A stretch of DNA of 64,000 bases. Source: Plutella xylostella. Its lineage: Eukaryota; Arthropoda; Insecta; Lepidoptera; Plutellidae. The translations under genes were made by a program, and so were the position numbers. Shown piece after piece: positions 22,996-35,650 of the stretch. Numbering within the stretch: position 1 is the stretch's first letter; each line of letters starts with the position of its first letter. Below the pieces are notes generated by a model, which saw only the letters and a program-made list of their open reading frames with translations, did not search any database and had not been told where the DNA came from. The stretch covers positions 10,054,001-10,118,000 of the forward strand of contig NC_063993.1 in assembly GCF_932276165.1 (NCBI RefSeq), read 5' to 3'.

Positions 22996-24353
22996 CCTCG
23001 AGCTATAATCCTCCAAAATTGAAACTCAATAGAAACTATTTTTGATGATGCCAAAAAATAGTCGTGAAATAGTCATAAATAGTCGTGTTTTCCAAAAAAA
23101 TAGTCGTATCATACTTTCGGAGTTAGAGCTATACTTTATGGAGGATTATAGCTGGAGGTCTCCAGCTATAATCCTCCAGTCTCTTCTGAACGACTTGCAA
23201 TATTCAAACATAGCACTCACTAAACACTCTTATCTGCATCCACTAATATCTTTTAGAATATAACATCTTGAATATTCATTTGCGTATAGAGCACTCACAA
23301 TATTTTAACAACCAACAATAACACCGATCGTGACCATAGTTTGCACTAAACTGTAAACAAATTATCAAACAAAACATGCAAAATACTAACCCCAACTTCA
23401 CCGGTGGCGGCGCGCGGCGGCGGTCACATAAGGGACGTAATAAATACCGGTTTGCTATAGCTTGTCAAGATGTTATGCGGTCGCTCACGCGTTCTATGCG
23501 TGCGATGCATGCCGGTTAGAAAGGAGACAAGGATAGCAATATTTGTCTGATCACGGAATAGTAAGGGATGACAATAACTGACCTAGGTACTACTTCGCCG
23601 TAGTCGTCATCGCTATCGTTTGTCAAGATAACAGAGATAAATGTGTGCGTGTATAGGCATACGTTTTCTCTGTACACAGTAAGGTAAAGGCTAAGAGCAA
23701 AAGCAATAAAATGTCATACCCAAGATTAGTTTAGATACTATTGATGCAAAGTATGACGAAATAAATGATTTATAGATAAATTCGACATGAGTACTTCAAT
23801 GCTACGGTGCTATTATTTTTGTGTACTGGCTTGCTTTGGCATTCTCGTCCACTTTGATTTGTATGAAGAATTTGATATAATTATTTAACAGCTTTTATCA
23901 AGCTTAAAATTATAATAAATAGAAGCGACTATTTCACGACTATTTTTTGAGACATAATTCAAACCGATAGTCATAGTAGTTCCAAAGATATTCGATATTT
24001 TCAAAACCTCCAGCTATAATCCTCCACCAGGGCTGCAGCAAAGTACCTTTATATCTTTGCTATCTTTTGACGACTATTTCTGAAATTTGGCATGTCATTA
24101 CGACTATTTCACGACTATTTTTTGAGACCTTAACCAAGTCGATAGGCCTTACCGTTTGTTCTGCAGAGGCTGGAGGATTATAGCTGGAGACCTCCAGCTA
24201 TAATCCTCCATAAAGTATAGCTCTAACTCCGAAAGTATGATACGACTATTTTTTTGGAAAGCACGACTATTTATGACTATTTCACGACTATTTTTTGGCA
24301 TCATCAGAATTAGTTTCTATTGAGTTTAAATTTTGGAGGATTATAGCTGGAGG
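22996..24353. mobile_element. Foldback-type element with ~187-bp nested inverted arms
   Basis: The left arm (22,996-23,185) and right arm (24,168-24,353) are near-identical inverted repeats. The 19-bp motif CTCCAGCTATAATCCTCCA lies at each outer end and again, as a 38-bp palindrome, at the inner end of each arm (about 23,142-23,179 and 24,176-24,213). A further copy lies at 24,007-24,025. The arms and the right part of the centre share CGACTATTTCACGACTATTT. ACGTCC lies just outside both ends, but offset by a base or two, so the target duplication is not clean. There is no transposase frame. Confidence 0.82.
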
Positions 24354-24744
24354 CACGTCCTTTATTGCTTAAATAAAGTTTTAGTGGGGGAACAAGTTTT
24401 AATTAAAAATGTGAGAATAGTTTTTAATAAAGGACGGCCATATTGCGAAAGTTGGGCTAAGCTGGGGTGCGCGCGCGCTAGCCGCTACAAATGCTTGCTA
24501 CGAACGCTTGCTATCATCGCTTGCTACGAACGCTTGCTACGCAGCCTCGTAGCGCGTAGGCTAATTATTATTATTTTTACACGTGCGCTTTTTTGCTTAC
24601 GACTATATTAGTGATGGGAAATTTTGATTTTGGCAGGGTGATTTTTAAAGCATAAACTGTTGACTGTGTGTATAATGAAGTATAATAACACGAGACATTG
24701 TTAAAGTCTTAGTCTTTCGGAGTAGCAAGATTTACCCTTAATGT
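24354..24744. other. Non-coding interval
   Basis: It contains a short run of related 'cgcttgctacgaa' units (24,492-24,545). No gene seen. Confidence 0.5.
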
Positions 24745-27700
24745 TGTAATATACCCCCCCCCTGTAGTGAACGCTTCGGACTCTAACCTACCTATTTGAG
24801 ACGTATTTTTCGCCCTAACTAAACTGAAACGGAACTGAAGAGAAGTTTTGTAACGGTATACGTGTTTTGCATTATTCGTTTGGCCAATACGTGATCGTCT
24901 AGTCTAGCGGTTAGGACTCTACATTGCCGAAGTAACTCAAGTTCTTTTAGGAGGTTGAGAGAATCCCTACCCTAGCACTAATCCCTAGAACCCTAGTTCA
25001 TAATCCCTAGTTTATCTATTTGTTAGGACAACAGAATAAAGCTCAAGCAATAGTTATTTCTTAAAACATACATGATTTAATTAAACAAAAGTAATTTAAA
25101 TATATACAAAATTATCTATAAAAAAAGGGTTTTTAATTTGAATAGAAGGTGCGCCCCGCCTCGCACACCCTATGAAGGACGACCAGATCCGTCCACCAGA
25201 CCCATCTACCTTCTCTAGCCCACTGGCTCTATTCAAACTGTTTTTTTTGTCAGTCAGTCCCTAGGAAAGGATCTATTGATTGGGATCCAGATGATGTTAA
25301 TAATATTTTATTCAGCTTCACAATTCGGCACGGATATCTCCTGAGCCTACTTAAGCATTTATTCGACACGGATTTTTCCTGAGTCTACTTATGCATTTAT
25401 TCGACACGGATATTTCCTGAGTCTACTTAATAATGTGTAATAGTTATTCGGCACGGATAGTTCCTGAGCCTACTTCTGTATCCATAATATGTAATAGTTA
25501 TTCGGCACGGATAGTTCCTGAGCCTACTCTTGTATTTTCGACACGGATATTCCCTGAATCTACTTATACATTTATTCGACACGGATATTTCCTGAGTCTA
25601 CTTATGTATCAATAATGTGTAATAGTAATTCGGCACGGATAGTTCCTGAGCCTACTCTTGTATTTTCGACACGGATATTTCCTAAGTCTACTTATACATT
25701 TATTCGACACGGATATTTCCTGAGTCTACTCATGTATATCGTCACAGTACAATGTTTTCCAATAATGGACATAATTAAAATATAATTATTATCTCCCATT
25801 TCAGCTTGTGTCAAGAGCAATCACTCAAATGTATCTCTATATTGTAGATCTCAGAGTTATGTGACAATTAATATTTTATCGATGCTGGCTTGTATCTACC
25901 ATGGTACCTACAAGTTGTTCGAGGTGGTTTCCCTGCCTCTAATTAACTTCATCACAGTCAAGCTCAACATTACTTATTAATAACTAACTGTCATCATCTC
26001 CTCCTGTGTATAGTATATTGGTAAGTTTGTAAGAAGAATCCAATTCAGCAACTGCTTTCCTTTACCCAAGCTGATAAGAAATCATTTCAATTTATTTATC
26101 AGTAGTAAGTAACTCATGTACTATGATAATATTTTCCTATCTTATTCAAAACTCAGTAAATTTTATTTAGAATAGAATACAGTAAGTTTTGTTTAATATT
26201 ATCAACATCTTATCCAAACCCAAATCAATCATTATTTATATTAGCAGAATTAAAGTAGAATAATAAGAATAATAAATTAATATTAATCACTGAATATGTA
26301 AAAGTTGTCATGGTCACAGTTAACAATATATAGTCAATGATATCCATTTAACCATCAAAAGTAAAATTGCATGAATATTCACTTTGGAAATATTTATTTT
26401 ATCTTATCCAAATATTTCAGTTAAATTAAAATAGTGTTAGTGCTCCTATGGCCGCCATCCAACACATTGACCCTACTGGTATAATTACCTAATTGAAGGT
26501 ATTTATTTTATTTTAATCATACAAGTAGATAACTTTAGTAAAAGTAAAGTTGGTGCTCAACTAGGCCGCCAACTGACTCATTGACCCTATTATTTATTAA
26601 TTTTGTTTAATATTCTTAACATCTTTTTCAAGCTAATTCAATGTTTATTTATATTAATAAAAGGGTATAATGCAGGTTTTTAAGTATTATAAATTATCAT
26701 TAACTTGCTGAATATATAAGAATTGTCTTAGTCACAGTCAGTCAGGTACAAGTTATGGCCAATGTAACCATTGAATAAAAGGAATAATTACATGAATTCT
26801 ATTCTGTTGTCTGATACATAACTAGTTATTGTAGTAAGTAAATACCTATTCAATTCCAATAAAACAAACTTTACATACTTAGGTGGGTAAGTAAGTACCA
26901 CAATCATACCTATCACATATACTGTAGATCAGTAAGAAGCCTAGATTCACTAAGCATACATACATCAATAACATTCACCACACATGAGATACAAAAGGAT
27001 AGCTTGTTTTCCCCTAAAATTCAATAACCTACTCTCCCACAGCCTAAACCTAACTGCTAGCATCTAAGTGGTTTGAAGATGAAATGCATTTTATACAAAC
27101 CCACATTTTACATAATGTTCCTAGTATCAAGTACCTAGTAAGTAAGTATAAATTAAGAATCTTGGTTTCTTAGTTCTGAACTAATGTTCTGAAAGTAGAT
27201 TTATTTTGCAAACAATAAAACACTGGTGTCCCTTAAATGTTTGTTGGTTTTGTTGCTGCCTAATTGTTAAGTATGTTTTTTTCTTTTATGATAAACAATA
27301 CTTCAAATACCTAAATTTACCAAGTGTAGCTAAACCCATAATAAAACCATAGAGAATCATTAAACTAGTGAATCACACAAGTACACACAATAATTATTCA
27401 AGTAGAACCATAGTATTTTATGAAAATATGGTTCGGCCCATTTTTATCCCGGTGGAAAAATGTTTAAAATCATTTCAAATATTAAGAATACAAGTAATAA
27501 GTAATGTTTATAATAACCACTCTTAGAGAATCAAAGTACATTGAGCTAGCTGTAAGATTTTTTAATTAATTAAGTACATAATAGAAATGCTCATTCAAAT
27601 AAGAATACAATTTTGCTAAATGGATTCATAGTTTAGTATGAATAATCTGAAGCATATTCTTCATTCTGGTTTCAAGACTGAATAGATAAGTACATGCTGC

Positions 27701-29463
27701 TTACATGAGAACTAGATGGATTTGGTAGAAATATGTTTATATTGTGTATCTCAGGAGATAAGTAAATAAGTACAGACTACCTAGGAATATGAATTCCTTG
27801 TAACTTAAACAATTTCAGAATGATCTAATAAGTTACCTAATAGATTTACTTAGATTGCAAGTACTTATCACTGAATAGTATTCCACATAATTATGTTATA
27901 TATCTGATGAACCATCCATTATTAATACTCAGGTACTTATTCAGATTGTTGTGTAGGCCTAGTAAGTTTGTAAACCAAATATGTTGGAACATAGGTTATG
28001 ATCCACCACAATGAAACATAGGTACACCTAATGGCCTGTATTTTCCTAATTACTGTTCTTTACTGGGTAGGCAAAGATTGCTGGGTGAAACAATTTCAGA
28101 TAGATAGGATGCTGTGAGTAAAAGTAACATACTTAAATACTTGAGTCATTAGTCATCATCTCAATAGAACATACTATTCAATATCTGTAATATATTGATA
28201 TACTTAAGTAACTAAGTTTATTCCTTCCAGGTAAACAAACATAGCTTGATGAAACAAGTGGGGTAATTTTCTCATAGTTGAATGTACTTATACTTGTAAA
28301 TTGATTGTTTTATGTGATAGAATCTTTAAGGCTGATTGATGAAGTAAAAGGTGGTTTCCTTGGGTCTCTCCTAATAAGCCTAGGTACCGTAGCAGCCTTC
28401 AATTTCAAAATGGCCAAGAAGCTTAACAATAAATAATGGGGAACAATTGGATTTTTAGGTTATGAAAAATATTCTAATTTTGAAACCAGAACAAAGTAGA
28501 CAGATATTCTAATATAAAGAATGGGGTGAAGTATAGATATGCTGTGATACCTCTAAATAGTGGTTATGACAAAATATTATCGACACTTAGCTGAGGATCC
28601 TGAGGCGCCGCCGCCGGCCGGTCGAAGCTGCAAAACCACCCCGCCATAAACTACACTTCCATTCCACTATCACTCCCATATGCAAAACCTCCATCCTATC
28701 ACCCGAAACTCCACGAGAAGACCAAGGGCCCGTTTTCTTCCCGAAACCTCTTTTATAGCCTCCCTGACCATCGACTCCCTCTTCTTTTTTTTTTTTTTTC
28801 CCGGTTCATCCATCGAACTTTATCGATTCCCACTCCCTCCCTCAGATCCTAGACTACAGGTGGCGCCACTGAGCTAGACAATAACACAACTATTAAATAT
28901 TTTTAAGGTAATAAACCGATGAACTATTGTTCTATAATTATTGATAATTAATATTATTATTATTTAACTAGTATTTACTAATTTTAAGTCCTGATTCAAT
29001 TAATTAGAACTAAAAGATATTCAGTTGAGCGTCAAGGAGGCGTAGTACGTAAAGTGTCGCGTAAATTAGTGTTGTGCAAATCTGATCCTCATAATAATAA
29101 CTTATCACTATGGCGTCATTCATTTCAATAATCAAACAATAATTAACAGAGCCGTATAAACGGTTGAAACATAATATAACCGAATCTAGTATGATATCTC
29201 TTTAAACTCTAAGCGTCAACAATAAGACTTGTACTTATTCTAGGTATCTGTCGATTCGAACGACACAACAGCCCCCGAACATTACCATATAAGGAAATGC
29301 ATCATCGAGTCTAACCCATTAGATGGCACTAGTGTGGCATTTCTACATCGCGGTATGGTTGTGTTTTCCAACCAGCGTATAGTCTTATTTTGCTTATAAT
29401 AAAAATTTCGCCAATCTATACATAATGTATAAGTCTGCTACGGACGGACTATGTTCCGTTACA
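24745..29463 (-). repeat. Left LTR (3' LTR in sense orientation)
   Basis: This LTR contains ten 27-bp repeat units (25,327-25,734), a 15-T tract (~28,784-28,799), a GC-rich patch at 28,602-28,625 and a tRNA-Glu-like A box near 24,893-24,925. Even the 9-C and 15-T homopolymers match the other LTR in length. Confidence 0.92.
25327..25734. repeat. Ten 27-bp units in the left LTR, carrying poly(A)-signal-like spacers
   Basis: Units alternate between CGGCACGGATAGTTCCTGAG and CGACACGGATATTTCCTGAG, followed by CCTACT or TCTACT. Several spacers carry TTTATT, which on the element's sense (minus) strand reads AATAAA. They could form the transcript 3' end (R region), an inference from sequence alone. 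Confidence 0.85.
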
Positions 29464-29650
29464 ACCACCCCCTAAATTTTTAGGAAATGCAATTGGATAA
29501 AAATTTACCTATCTAAGACTTATACATTATACATGAATAACGGTACATGAAAATAACAAACTAATATCAGAACCTTACAATACAAATAAGTTTCGTTACA
29601 ACCACCCCCTAAATTTTTAGGAAATGCAATTGGATAAAAATTTACCTACT
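29457..29650 (-). promoter_or_regulatory. Polypurine tract at the LTR edge and its duplicate 136 bp inside
   Basis: GTTACAACCACCCCCTAAAT at 29,458 recurs at 29,594, followed both times by TTTTAGGAAATGCAATTGG and ATAAAAATTTACCT. On the minus strand each is AGGGGGTGGTTGTAAC, the tract expected just before a 3' LTR, so both the tract and the first bases of the LTR are duplicated. Confidence 0.8.
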
Positions 29651-29735
29651 TAACTTGATAGACAATGATAACTCTATATCTTAGTGAAGGTGATAAACCC
29701 CAATACTCTCATATTAAATTTACTTAATTCATAGT

Positions 29736-31240
29736 ATTGTAACCAGTGTTTTATTGTTACTTAGTAATATTAAAAACAGAATATTCGAGGTAACAGTCGC
29801 TGTACCCTTCGCTATCTCGAATATGCAACGAGTTCGGGGCCCCCTACTGCAGATAGATGCCACCCACTCGGCCAGCGCACCCAATGAGGACAACAAAGGT
29901 GTCATTACCCGACAGGCGTGCACATAATCAATCCTATCAGGTAACTCATTTGATAACTCTCTTATAAGAATTCATCAAACGCCCTATATGTTTCTCAGTG
30001 ATTTCTCCATACGATCGATGCATTGGGTGAATTGCTTACTGTTTTCTTCCCAATGTCTTTGCGATTAAGAAAAGAACCTAAGTAACAAAGTTAAACTAAA
30101 TACTTGAGTTGAGACCCATATCCCCTCTCAAATATGTGATCGATTAGAGCCCTCACTGTAGATCCTCACCGAATGTCCAGTCAAGCAGACACCATCTACG
30201 ACACAGGTATCATTATCCAATAGGCTTACACTATCAGTAGTCCTGTTGAACAACTCATTCGATAGCCCCCTTATAGAAGCTCACCAAACGCCCTATGTGC
30301 CTATCAGTGGTTTACCCGAATCGTTTTACTTTTCTACTTGAATTAACTCCACTTCAACACCTTCACAACACTTTTATCAACAGAATTTTGTAAGGTAAAT
30401 TCAAGAATCCCTGGGTCCTATCACCTTCAGCATTTACTAAACCTACCTAGCTTTATGTAAACCTGTAAGCTATAGTGACAACAGGATAAAAGTTTATAAG
30501 AAAAACAAATAACTGAACGAAACTTTTAACGAAAAGAAATGCATCTCTGGAAGTACTTCTTAATTATAGCTTAGTTACGTAAATATTAATTAATAAATTA
30601 CGGCATACTAAAATTGTAACCAGTGGTAAGCGTAAACAAAGTATTCGAGATAACAGTCATTGTGCCCTTCGCTACCTCGAACACGGAACAACTTCGAATC
30701 CCCCACTGCAGATTAATATCGTCCCACCAAACCAGCACTCCCGCGAAGGCGACAAAAGTATCATTATTCAAGAGGCTTGTATTTTTAGCCTAATGAATAA
30801 CTCATCTGATAGCCCCCTTATAGAAGCTCACCAGACGCTCTATATGTCTCTCAGTACTTTCTTAGAACGATCGGCGCATTGAGTGACATTTAAATTAGTT
30901 CCTCCTCAATGTCTTTGTGATTTATGCAAATCAATAATAACTCATTAATGAAAAATATTTGAGTTGAGATCCAAAGTCACACTATTCCCTTCTCAAATAT
31001 GAGATCGTTGAAAGCCCGCACTGTAGACCATCGCAGAAAATCTTAGTCGGTCGAGACAATAAAAACGACAAAGATATCATTATCCAATAAGCAATGCTAC
31101 TAGATAACTCATTTGATAGCCCCCTTATAGAAGCTCGGCAAATGTCTTATATGCCTATCAGTAGTTTATCCGAATTGTTCAGCAGTAGGTATGAATTTAA
31201 AAACCATCACTTATCACCTTCACACAAAAAAAATATACCT
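29736..31240. repeat. Degenerate tandem repeats (A-B-A-B) in the element interior
   Basis: ATTGTAACCAGTG starts at 29,736 and 30,613, giving a super-unit of about 877 bp. Each super-unit holds two related halves, all four containing close variants of CTGCAGA, TATCATTATCCAATA, GATAGCCCCCTTATAGAAGC and CGCCCTATATG. There is no coding frame through them. Confidence 0.8.
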
Positions 31241-32037
31241 ATATTATAAAATGTAATCTATCACGGTAAAGTTATTAAGTATAGGAAGAAGTACTCCAAA
31301 ATTACATTCCATTTCATTACCATAACAAAGTATAGTCACCGACATTAGCGCGCCCAAAAGTATAAAATTTACAGGGCCAATGAATAAATGACACGGTTAC
31401 ACGGTGTGACCATCATCACTGTACCTTCAGATATCCTGTACCTAAACTTAAATCCAAGTAGAAACTTATTTGCTATCCCTCTTGTGTAAGTACACAACAC
31501 ACCCCCTTGATTTAAGAATTTATCCACTCTCCTAATCACTAATCATAATACAATAATCCTATTCCAATCCATAACTTTTAGTTTTACCCAAAATCCTTTA
31601 CAAAATCAATTAGTTATTTAAAGGAGTGCAATGAGAATTTAAATCAGCTATACTCAACCTGCGGCCCGCGTACTATGACTTAAACGTGTTTGTGGCCCTT
31701 ACATAAAAAGGTTGAGTACCAATGATTTAAATGGTGTATCACCCCCAAAATTAAACAACTCTAAAATATTTTTCTATGTTGATGAAATACTTAGGTAAGT
31801 TAAGCACATTCGTTCACTCCAAGACAGTCAAATTTAAAATGCATTCAAATTGTCAAATAACCTAAGCTCTTATCTATTTTTGTAGATGAATACTCTCACC
31901 CCCACGTGTGTAACAACAGAACAATACTTAACCCACATTCACATCACAACCGTCTTTCCTATTTTATAGTATTCATTGACTCAATTCAATCACCTCACTA
32001 CACTCTCATTCATAAACATTCCTACATTTTTAAACCA

Positions 32038-32352
32038 TATTTACTAATTTTAAGACACACCCCCACTCTCATATGTCACCTATTCCTAAACACACCCTAC
32101 TGATGATGATGATGATTATTATTATTATTATAAAATTGGAGCAGTCCATATTTACTCACTTTAAGCGACACCCCCACTCTCTTATGTCACATATCCCTAA
32201 ACACACCCTACTGATGATGATGATGATGATTATAAAATTGGAGCAGCCCATATTTACTCACTTTAAGAGACACCCCCACTCTCTCATGTCACCTATTCGT
32301 AAACACCCCCTACTGATGATGATGATGATGATTATAAAATCGGAGCAGCCCT
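32038..32352. repeat. Three ~105-bp tandem units with GATGAT microsatellites
   Basis: Units start at 32,038, 32,149 and 32,251. Each runs TTTAAG.GACACCCCCACTCT, then a CACCTATTC..AAACACACC core, a (GATGAT)n tract and TATAAAATTGGAGCAG. A diverged fourth relative lies at about 33,000-33,160, after the nested RTE fragment. Confidence 0.85.
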
Positions 32353-32582
32353 AAGGATACCTATTCTGTGACATTTACCTAATATTATGTTGAACCGCCC
32401 GATGATTATGAATCTTGGCCATCATAATCTAACACATCATTATAATCTAATACACATATTATAGTTTATAAAATATAGCATGAGCCCTTTAAAATATACC
32501 ACGTTTGATTGACAGATCTTCCTGGTTGGTAGATGACTATCGACAAATAATTGTAAAATTTTACGTCGACTAAACCATTTGA

Positions 32583-32850
32583 TTACCGACATAGCTGTCA
32601 AAATATGCAAGCTGAAGTGGCAGTGGGCTGGTCATATCTGCCGAAGAACCGATAACCGTTGGGGTAGACGAGTTCTCAAGTGGAGACCACGAACAGGCAA
32701 ACGCAGCGTGGGACGCCCTCCTGCCCGCCGGACCGACGACCCTAGGCGGGTGGCGGATAGTGGTTGGATGAGGAAGGCCGAGGACCGAGTGTTGTGGCGC
32801 TCCTTGGGAGAGGCCTATGTCCAGCAGTGGACGATTATTGGCTGATGATG
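32583..32850 (+). mobile_element. Nested RTE-like 3'-end fragment with 11-bp target duplication
   Basis: AAACCATTTGA at 32,572-32,582 is repeated at 32,851-32,861. The 268-bp insert starts TTACCGACATAGC and ends GGCTGATGATG. It differs from 8347-8615 by about six substitutions, mostly C/T or G/A transitions. It encodes only the C-terminal WAGHICRRTDNRWG...GRPPARRTDD part and lies inside the LTR element's interior. Confidence 0.93.
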
Positions 32851-35246
32851 AAACCATTTGACTTTGACTTTGACTTATGCCTGCTAAATAAAGTTGGGTT
32901 TCCCTTGAAAGCGAAGAAGTGACAAATAAAATGTATGGATTTGACAGCTGTCATTCTAATCAAGCTATTTTTAAAGAACTGTAACATACATTCACTAGGC
33001 TCACCCCCACTATCTTATGCCTTCCAGCTTCCTCTCCTGGGAACAGTCCTAAACACCCCCTATATGTGATGACGACATTGAAGTAACCCTATGAATACCT
33101 ATTTGTGTGTAACTTTTAATCTAATGATGTTACGGCCGATGATGATGATGAACCCAAGCCACCCTAATTTAACACATTGATAAAATCAGATATAAGTAAG
33201 TATGTAAATACGAACATAGTTTCCTTCACTAGCTCATTTTATTTACACCGTAATCTTATCATTCCTCTATCTCATAATATCCCTAATGTCGTGCACATTA
33301 TTCACAATATCAATCCATACTCAATCGCACCTACACGCAATTAGCAATCCAGTACCTATACTATATGTAGCTAGCACGCACTCACGCGCAGCCTGTATTT
33401 AGGTATACACTGCAGGACACGAACCTCCTCCAATTCCCCAACAACAGAGAGCCACCTCCACAATCTCCATGCACATAAATTTAACACCACAACACACATT
33501 GAACACCAAAAACCCGAGGATCGAACTCGACAGTAGTCAAGGTCACTATGCACCACAACATTCGGTAGTGTAGCCAGCTAAGTATTTACATACATGTAGA
33601 AACATAAGATCATAATATCATAACCTCTCTTTCTCCACATGCTAGGTATCGATTTCCCCCTCCTAGTTCCAATTATATACCTAATTACCTATACCTGCGT
33701 ATTAGCAAAACGCATACCTACTACATACATGCCATTGAAGTAGGTACAACGAAAGGAGTGACATATCCACTGTACCCAACACATGAACAGTGCCTTCGGC
33801 ATCGGCAAACAGCCACCGACAACAGAACTGATCCCACTACATAATCTTTTAACCACGGTGACAAACACCTTAGTGACAATCACTGGAGCTGGACAGCTGT
33901 TTGTCACTGACATTATAATAAGACGTAACATTACCTATCATTGTCTAATTAAATAGGTACATACATGAAGGTCATTGAACCTGTACAAAACAGTCTTTAA
34001 TTTTGTCGACACGAATGCGGTAACTATATACATATTCAGTTAACCCCACGAAAGCTGAATATACTATTACTAAAATCCACAAAACTCATAACAATAATAT
34101 TCGCTAAACTTATAACAGCCCTTTCCTTTGTCCGTAAGGTACCTACACGTCAGGTACCTAGAACTCACCTACATCCATACCAAATTCATGACACCAATTC
34201 CCTTCTATCGTGGGTAAAAGTCACCTTGACATAAGACCCAACACTAATCCTATCTTTTCTATGCTGGCAAAATTTATTTGTCATACATAACTAATTCTCA
34301 TTACACCCCTTTCTCTAGCGTTGAAAGTATAAATATATAAACATACACCAAACCTATAACAACACTCTTCCTTTATGGTTTAATTAAACCCACATAACGG
34401 ACTACCTAAATAAATGAGTAAGAAAATTATACAATGCAAAATATTTTAATATGTATACCAGCGCCACCTGTGATAAAACTCTTGAACTGCAATTAATCAT
34501 TGATATCTACAGGTAATCAGGTTCGAACATCAAATACAGCTAGCTAACTTCTTCCTGTTGTATCCTTATTTACCTTTTATTTAAAGGTAAGTAGAAGTAT
34601 AAAATAACAGTAGACAGACAGTACACTTGGAATTAAACCTAAATCGGATGCACACAATCAAAATAAATTTGCCATGCGTAGATATAGGTATCTCATCCGC
34701 CGCTGTGAAACTGACACTTATTAAAATGTGTCTACTATCTACCTATAATATGTGTATATGTATGTATAAATAACAAAAAATCTATTCCCTAGACAATCGT
34801 AGTCGTAGAAAAATTAAATAGGTAAACAAGTACTTAGGTACTTACTAAAGTTTGCATTCACCAAAACATCTGTTAGTTATAGCTACCTACCACGCTAACT
34901 TCGAACGGTCTTTGACCTTACTAGTTTATTCTCGTTTACTTAGTAGGTACCTACTTTATTTTACTATAGGTACCCCTTTTCCTTTATTAATTTAACGAAA
35001 TAATTACAGAAAATGACGCAACATCCATGCGCCAAACCTACCAGTTTCAAGTGCACCATGGTAAGATCGGTATAAATGAACCATGTAAAGTGCGCAGCTT
35101 CTAAATCACAATGTCATGTCTTTACCAAAATAATAATGACAGGACGCTACCTATAACCTATTTGATTGTTACTAATGCATTTGTAGGCAACCTACACGTA
35201 TTTTAAGCACACTAAGTTTGAATGCAACAAATTTGTATACAGTAGG

Positions 35247-35445
35247 GTAAAAGTACCACATATCGGCACTTCAAATGTTTCAAGCAAAATGTATACAAGT
35301 ATACAAATATTATGCTAAGTTTTTTTTTTTTTTAAATTTGATGTAAAGGGTAAAGTTACCAGTTATTGACCTTTTAAATGGTTCAAACAAAATGTATTAC
35401 CTAAGTGTACACATTATATTATTTTTTTTTATTTGTTTTTTTTCT
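35247..35445. repeat. Two-unit imperfect tandem repeat in the element interior
   Basis: AGGGTAAAAGTACCACATAT and AGGGTAAAGTTACCAGTTAT start two units of roughly 100 bp. Both continue TTCAAGCAAAATGTAT or TTCAAACAAAATGTAT and end in an oligo-T run. Confidence 0.75.
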
Positions 35446-35628
35446 CTAAATGCCTATTTTATTGTACGCCTACACATATGATTTTTCTATTAACGTTTTC
35501 TCTCAATCTCCTTCCGTTTCACGGCAACAATTGTAGGCTAAAAGCCTTTTAAGTTTTTGAATAATGCAAAACACAAATAAAATAACGTTCCTAATAACCC
35601 GATCCTGTTTCTAATAATTCTAATCACC

Positions 35629-35650
35629 CTATCCTGGTCACGGCACCAAT
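35629..35650 (-). promoter_or_regulatory. Primer-binding-site-like sequence of the LTR element
   Basis: Directly after the right (5') LTR the minus strand reads ATTGGTGCCGTGACCAGGAT. Position and the leading TGG, complementary to a tRNA CCA end, fit a minus-strand cDNA primer site; the tRNA itself is not identified. Confidence 0.75.

Larger units (their letters stand above)
29464..35650 (-). other. Non-coding interior of the LTR element
   Basis: No frame on either strand exceeds about 95 codons, and none resembles retroelement proteins apart from the nested RTE remnant. Outside the repeats already listed, 33,160-35,240 shows nothing recognised. Confidence 0.8.

Noticed and set aside
25433..25615. 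60-codon protein of NSYSARIVPEP-type repeats (and its twin at 36,339)
   Set aside because: It merely translates the 27-bp DNA repeats on the strand antisense to the element.
25327..25734. CRISPR-like array
   Set aside because: Repeats are 27 bp but spacers are repetitive, variable in length and shared; the genome is eukaryotic and the array lies in an LTR.
28680..28877. 65-codon frame with a Phe run (twin at 39,586)
   Set aside because: It runs through the 15-T tract; identical in both LTRs because the LTRs are identical, not from protein conservation.
32073..32354. 93-codon frame with Met/Ile runs
   Set aside because: Translation of the GATGAT-bearing tandem repeat.
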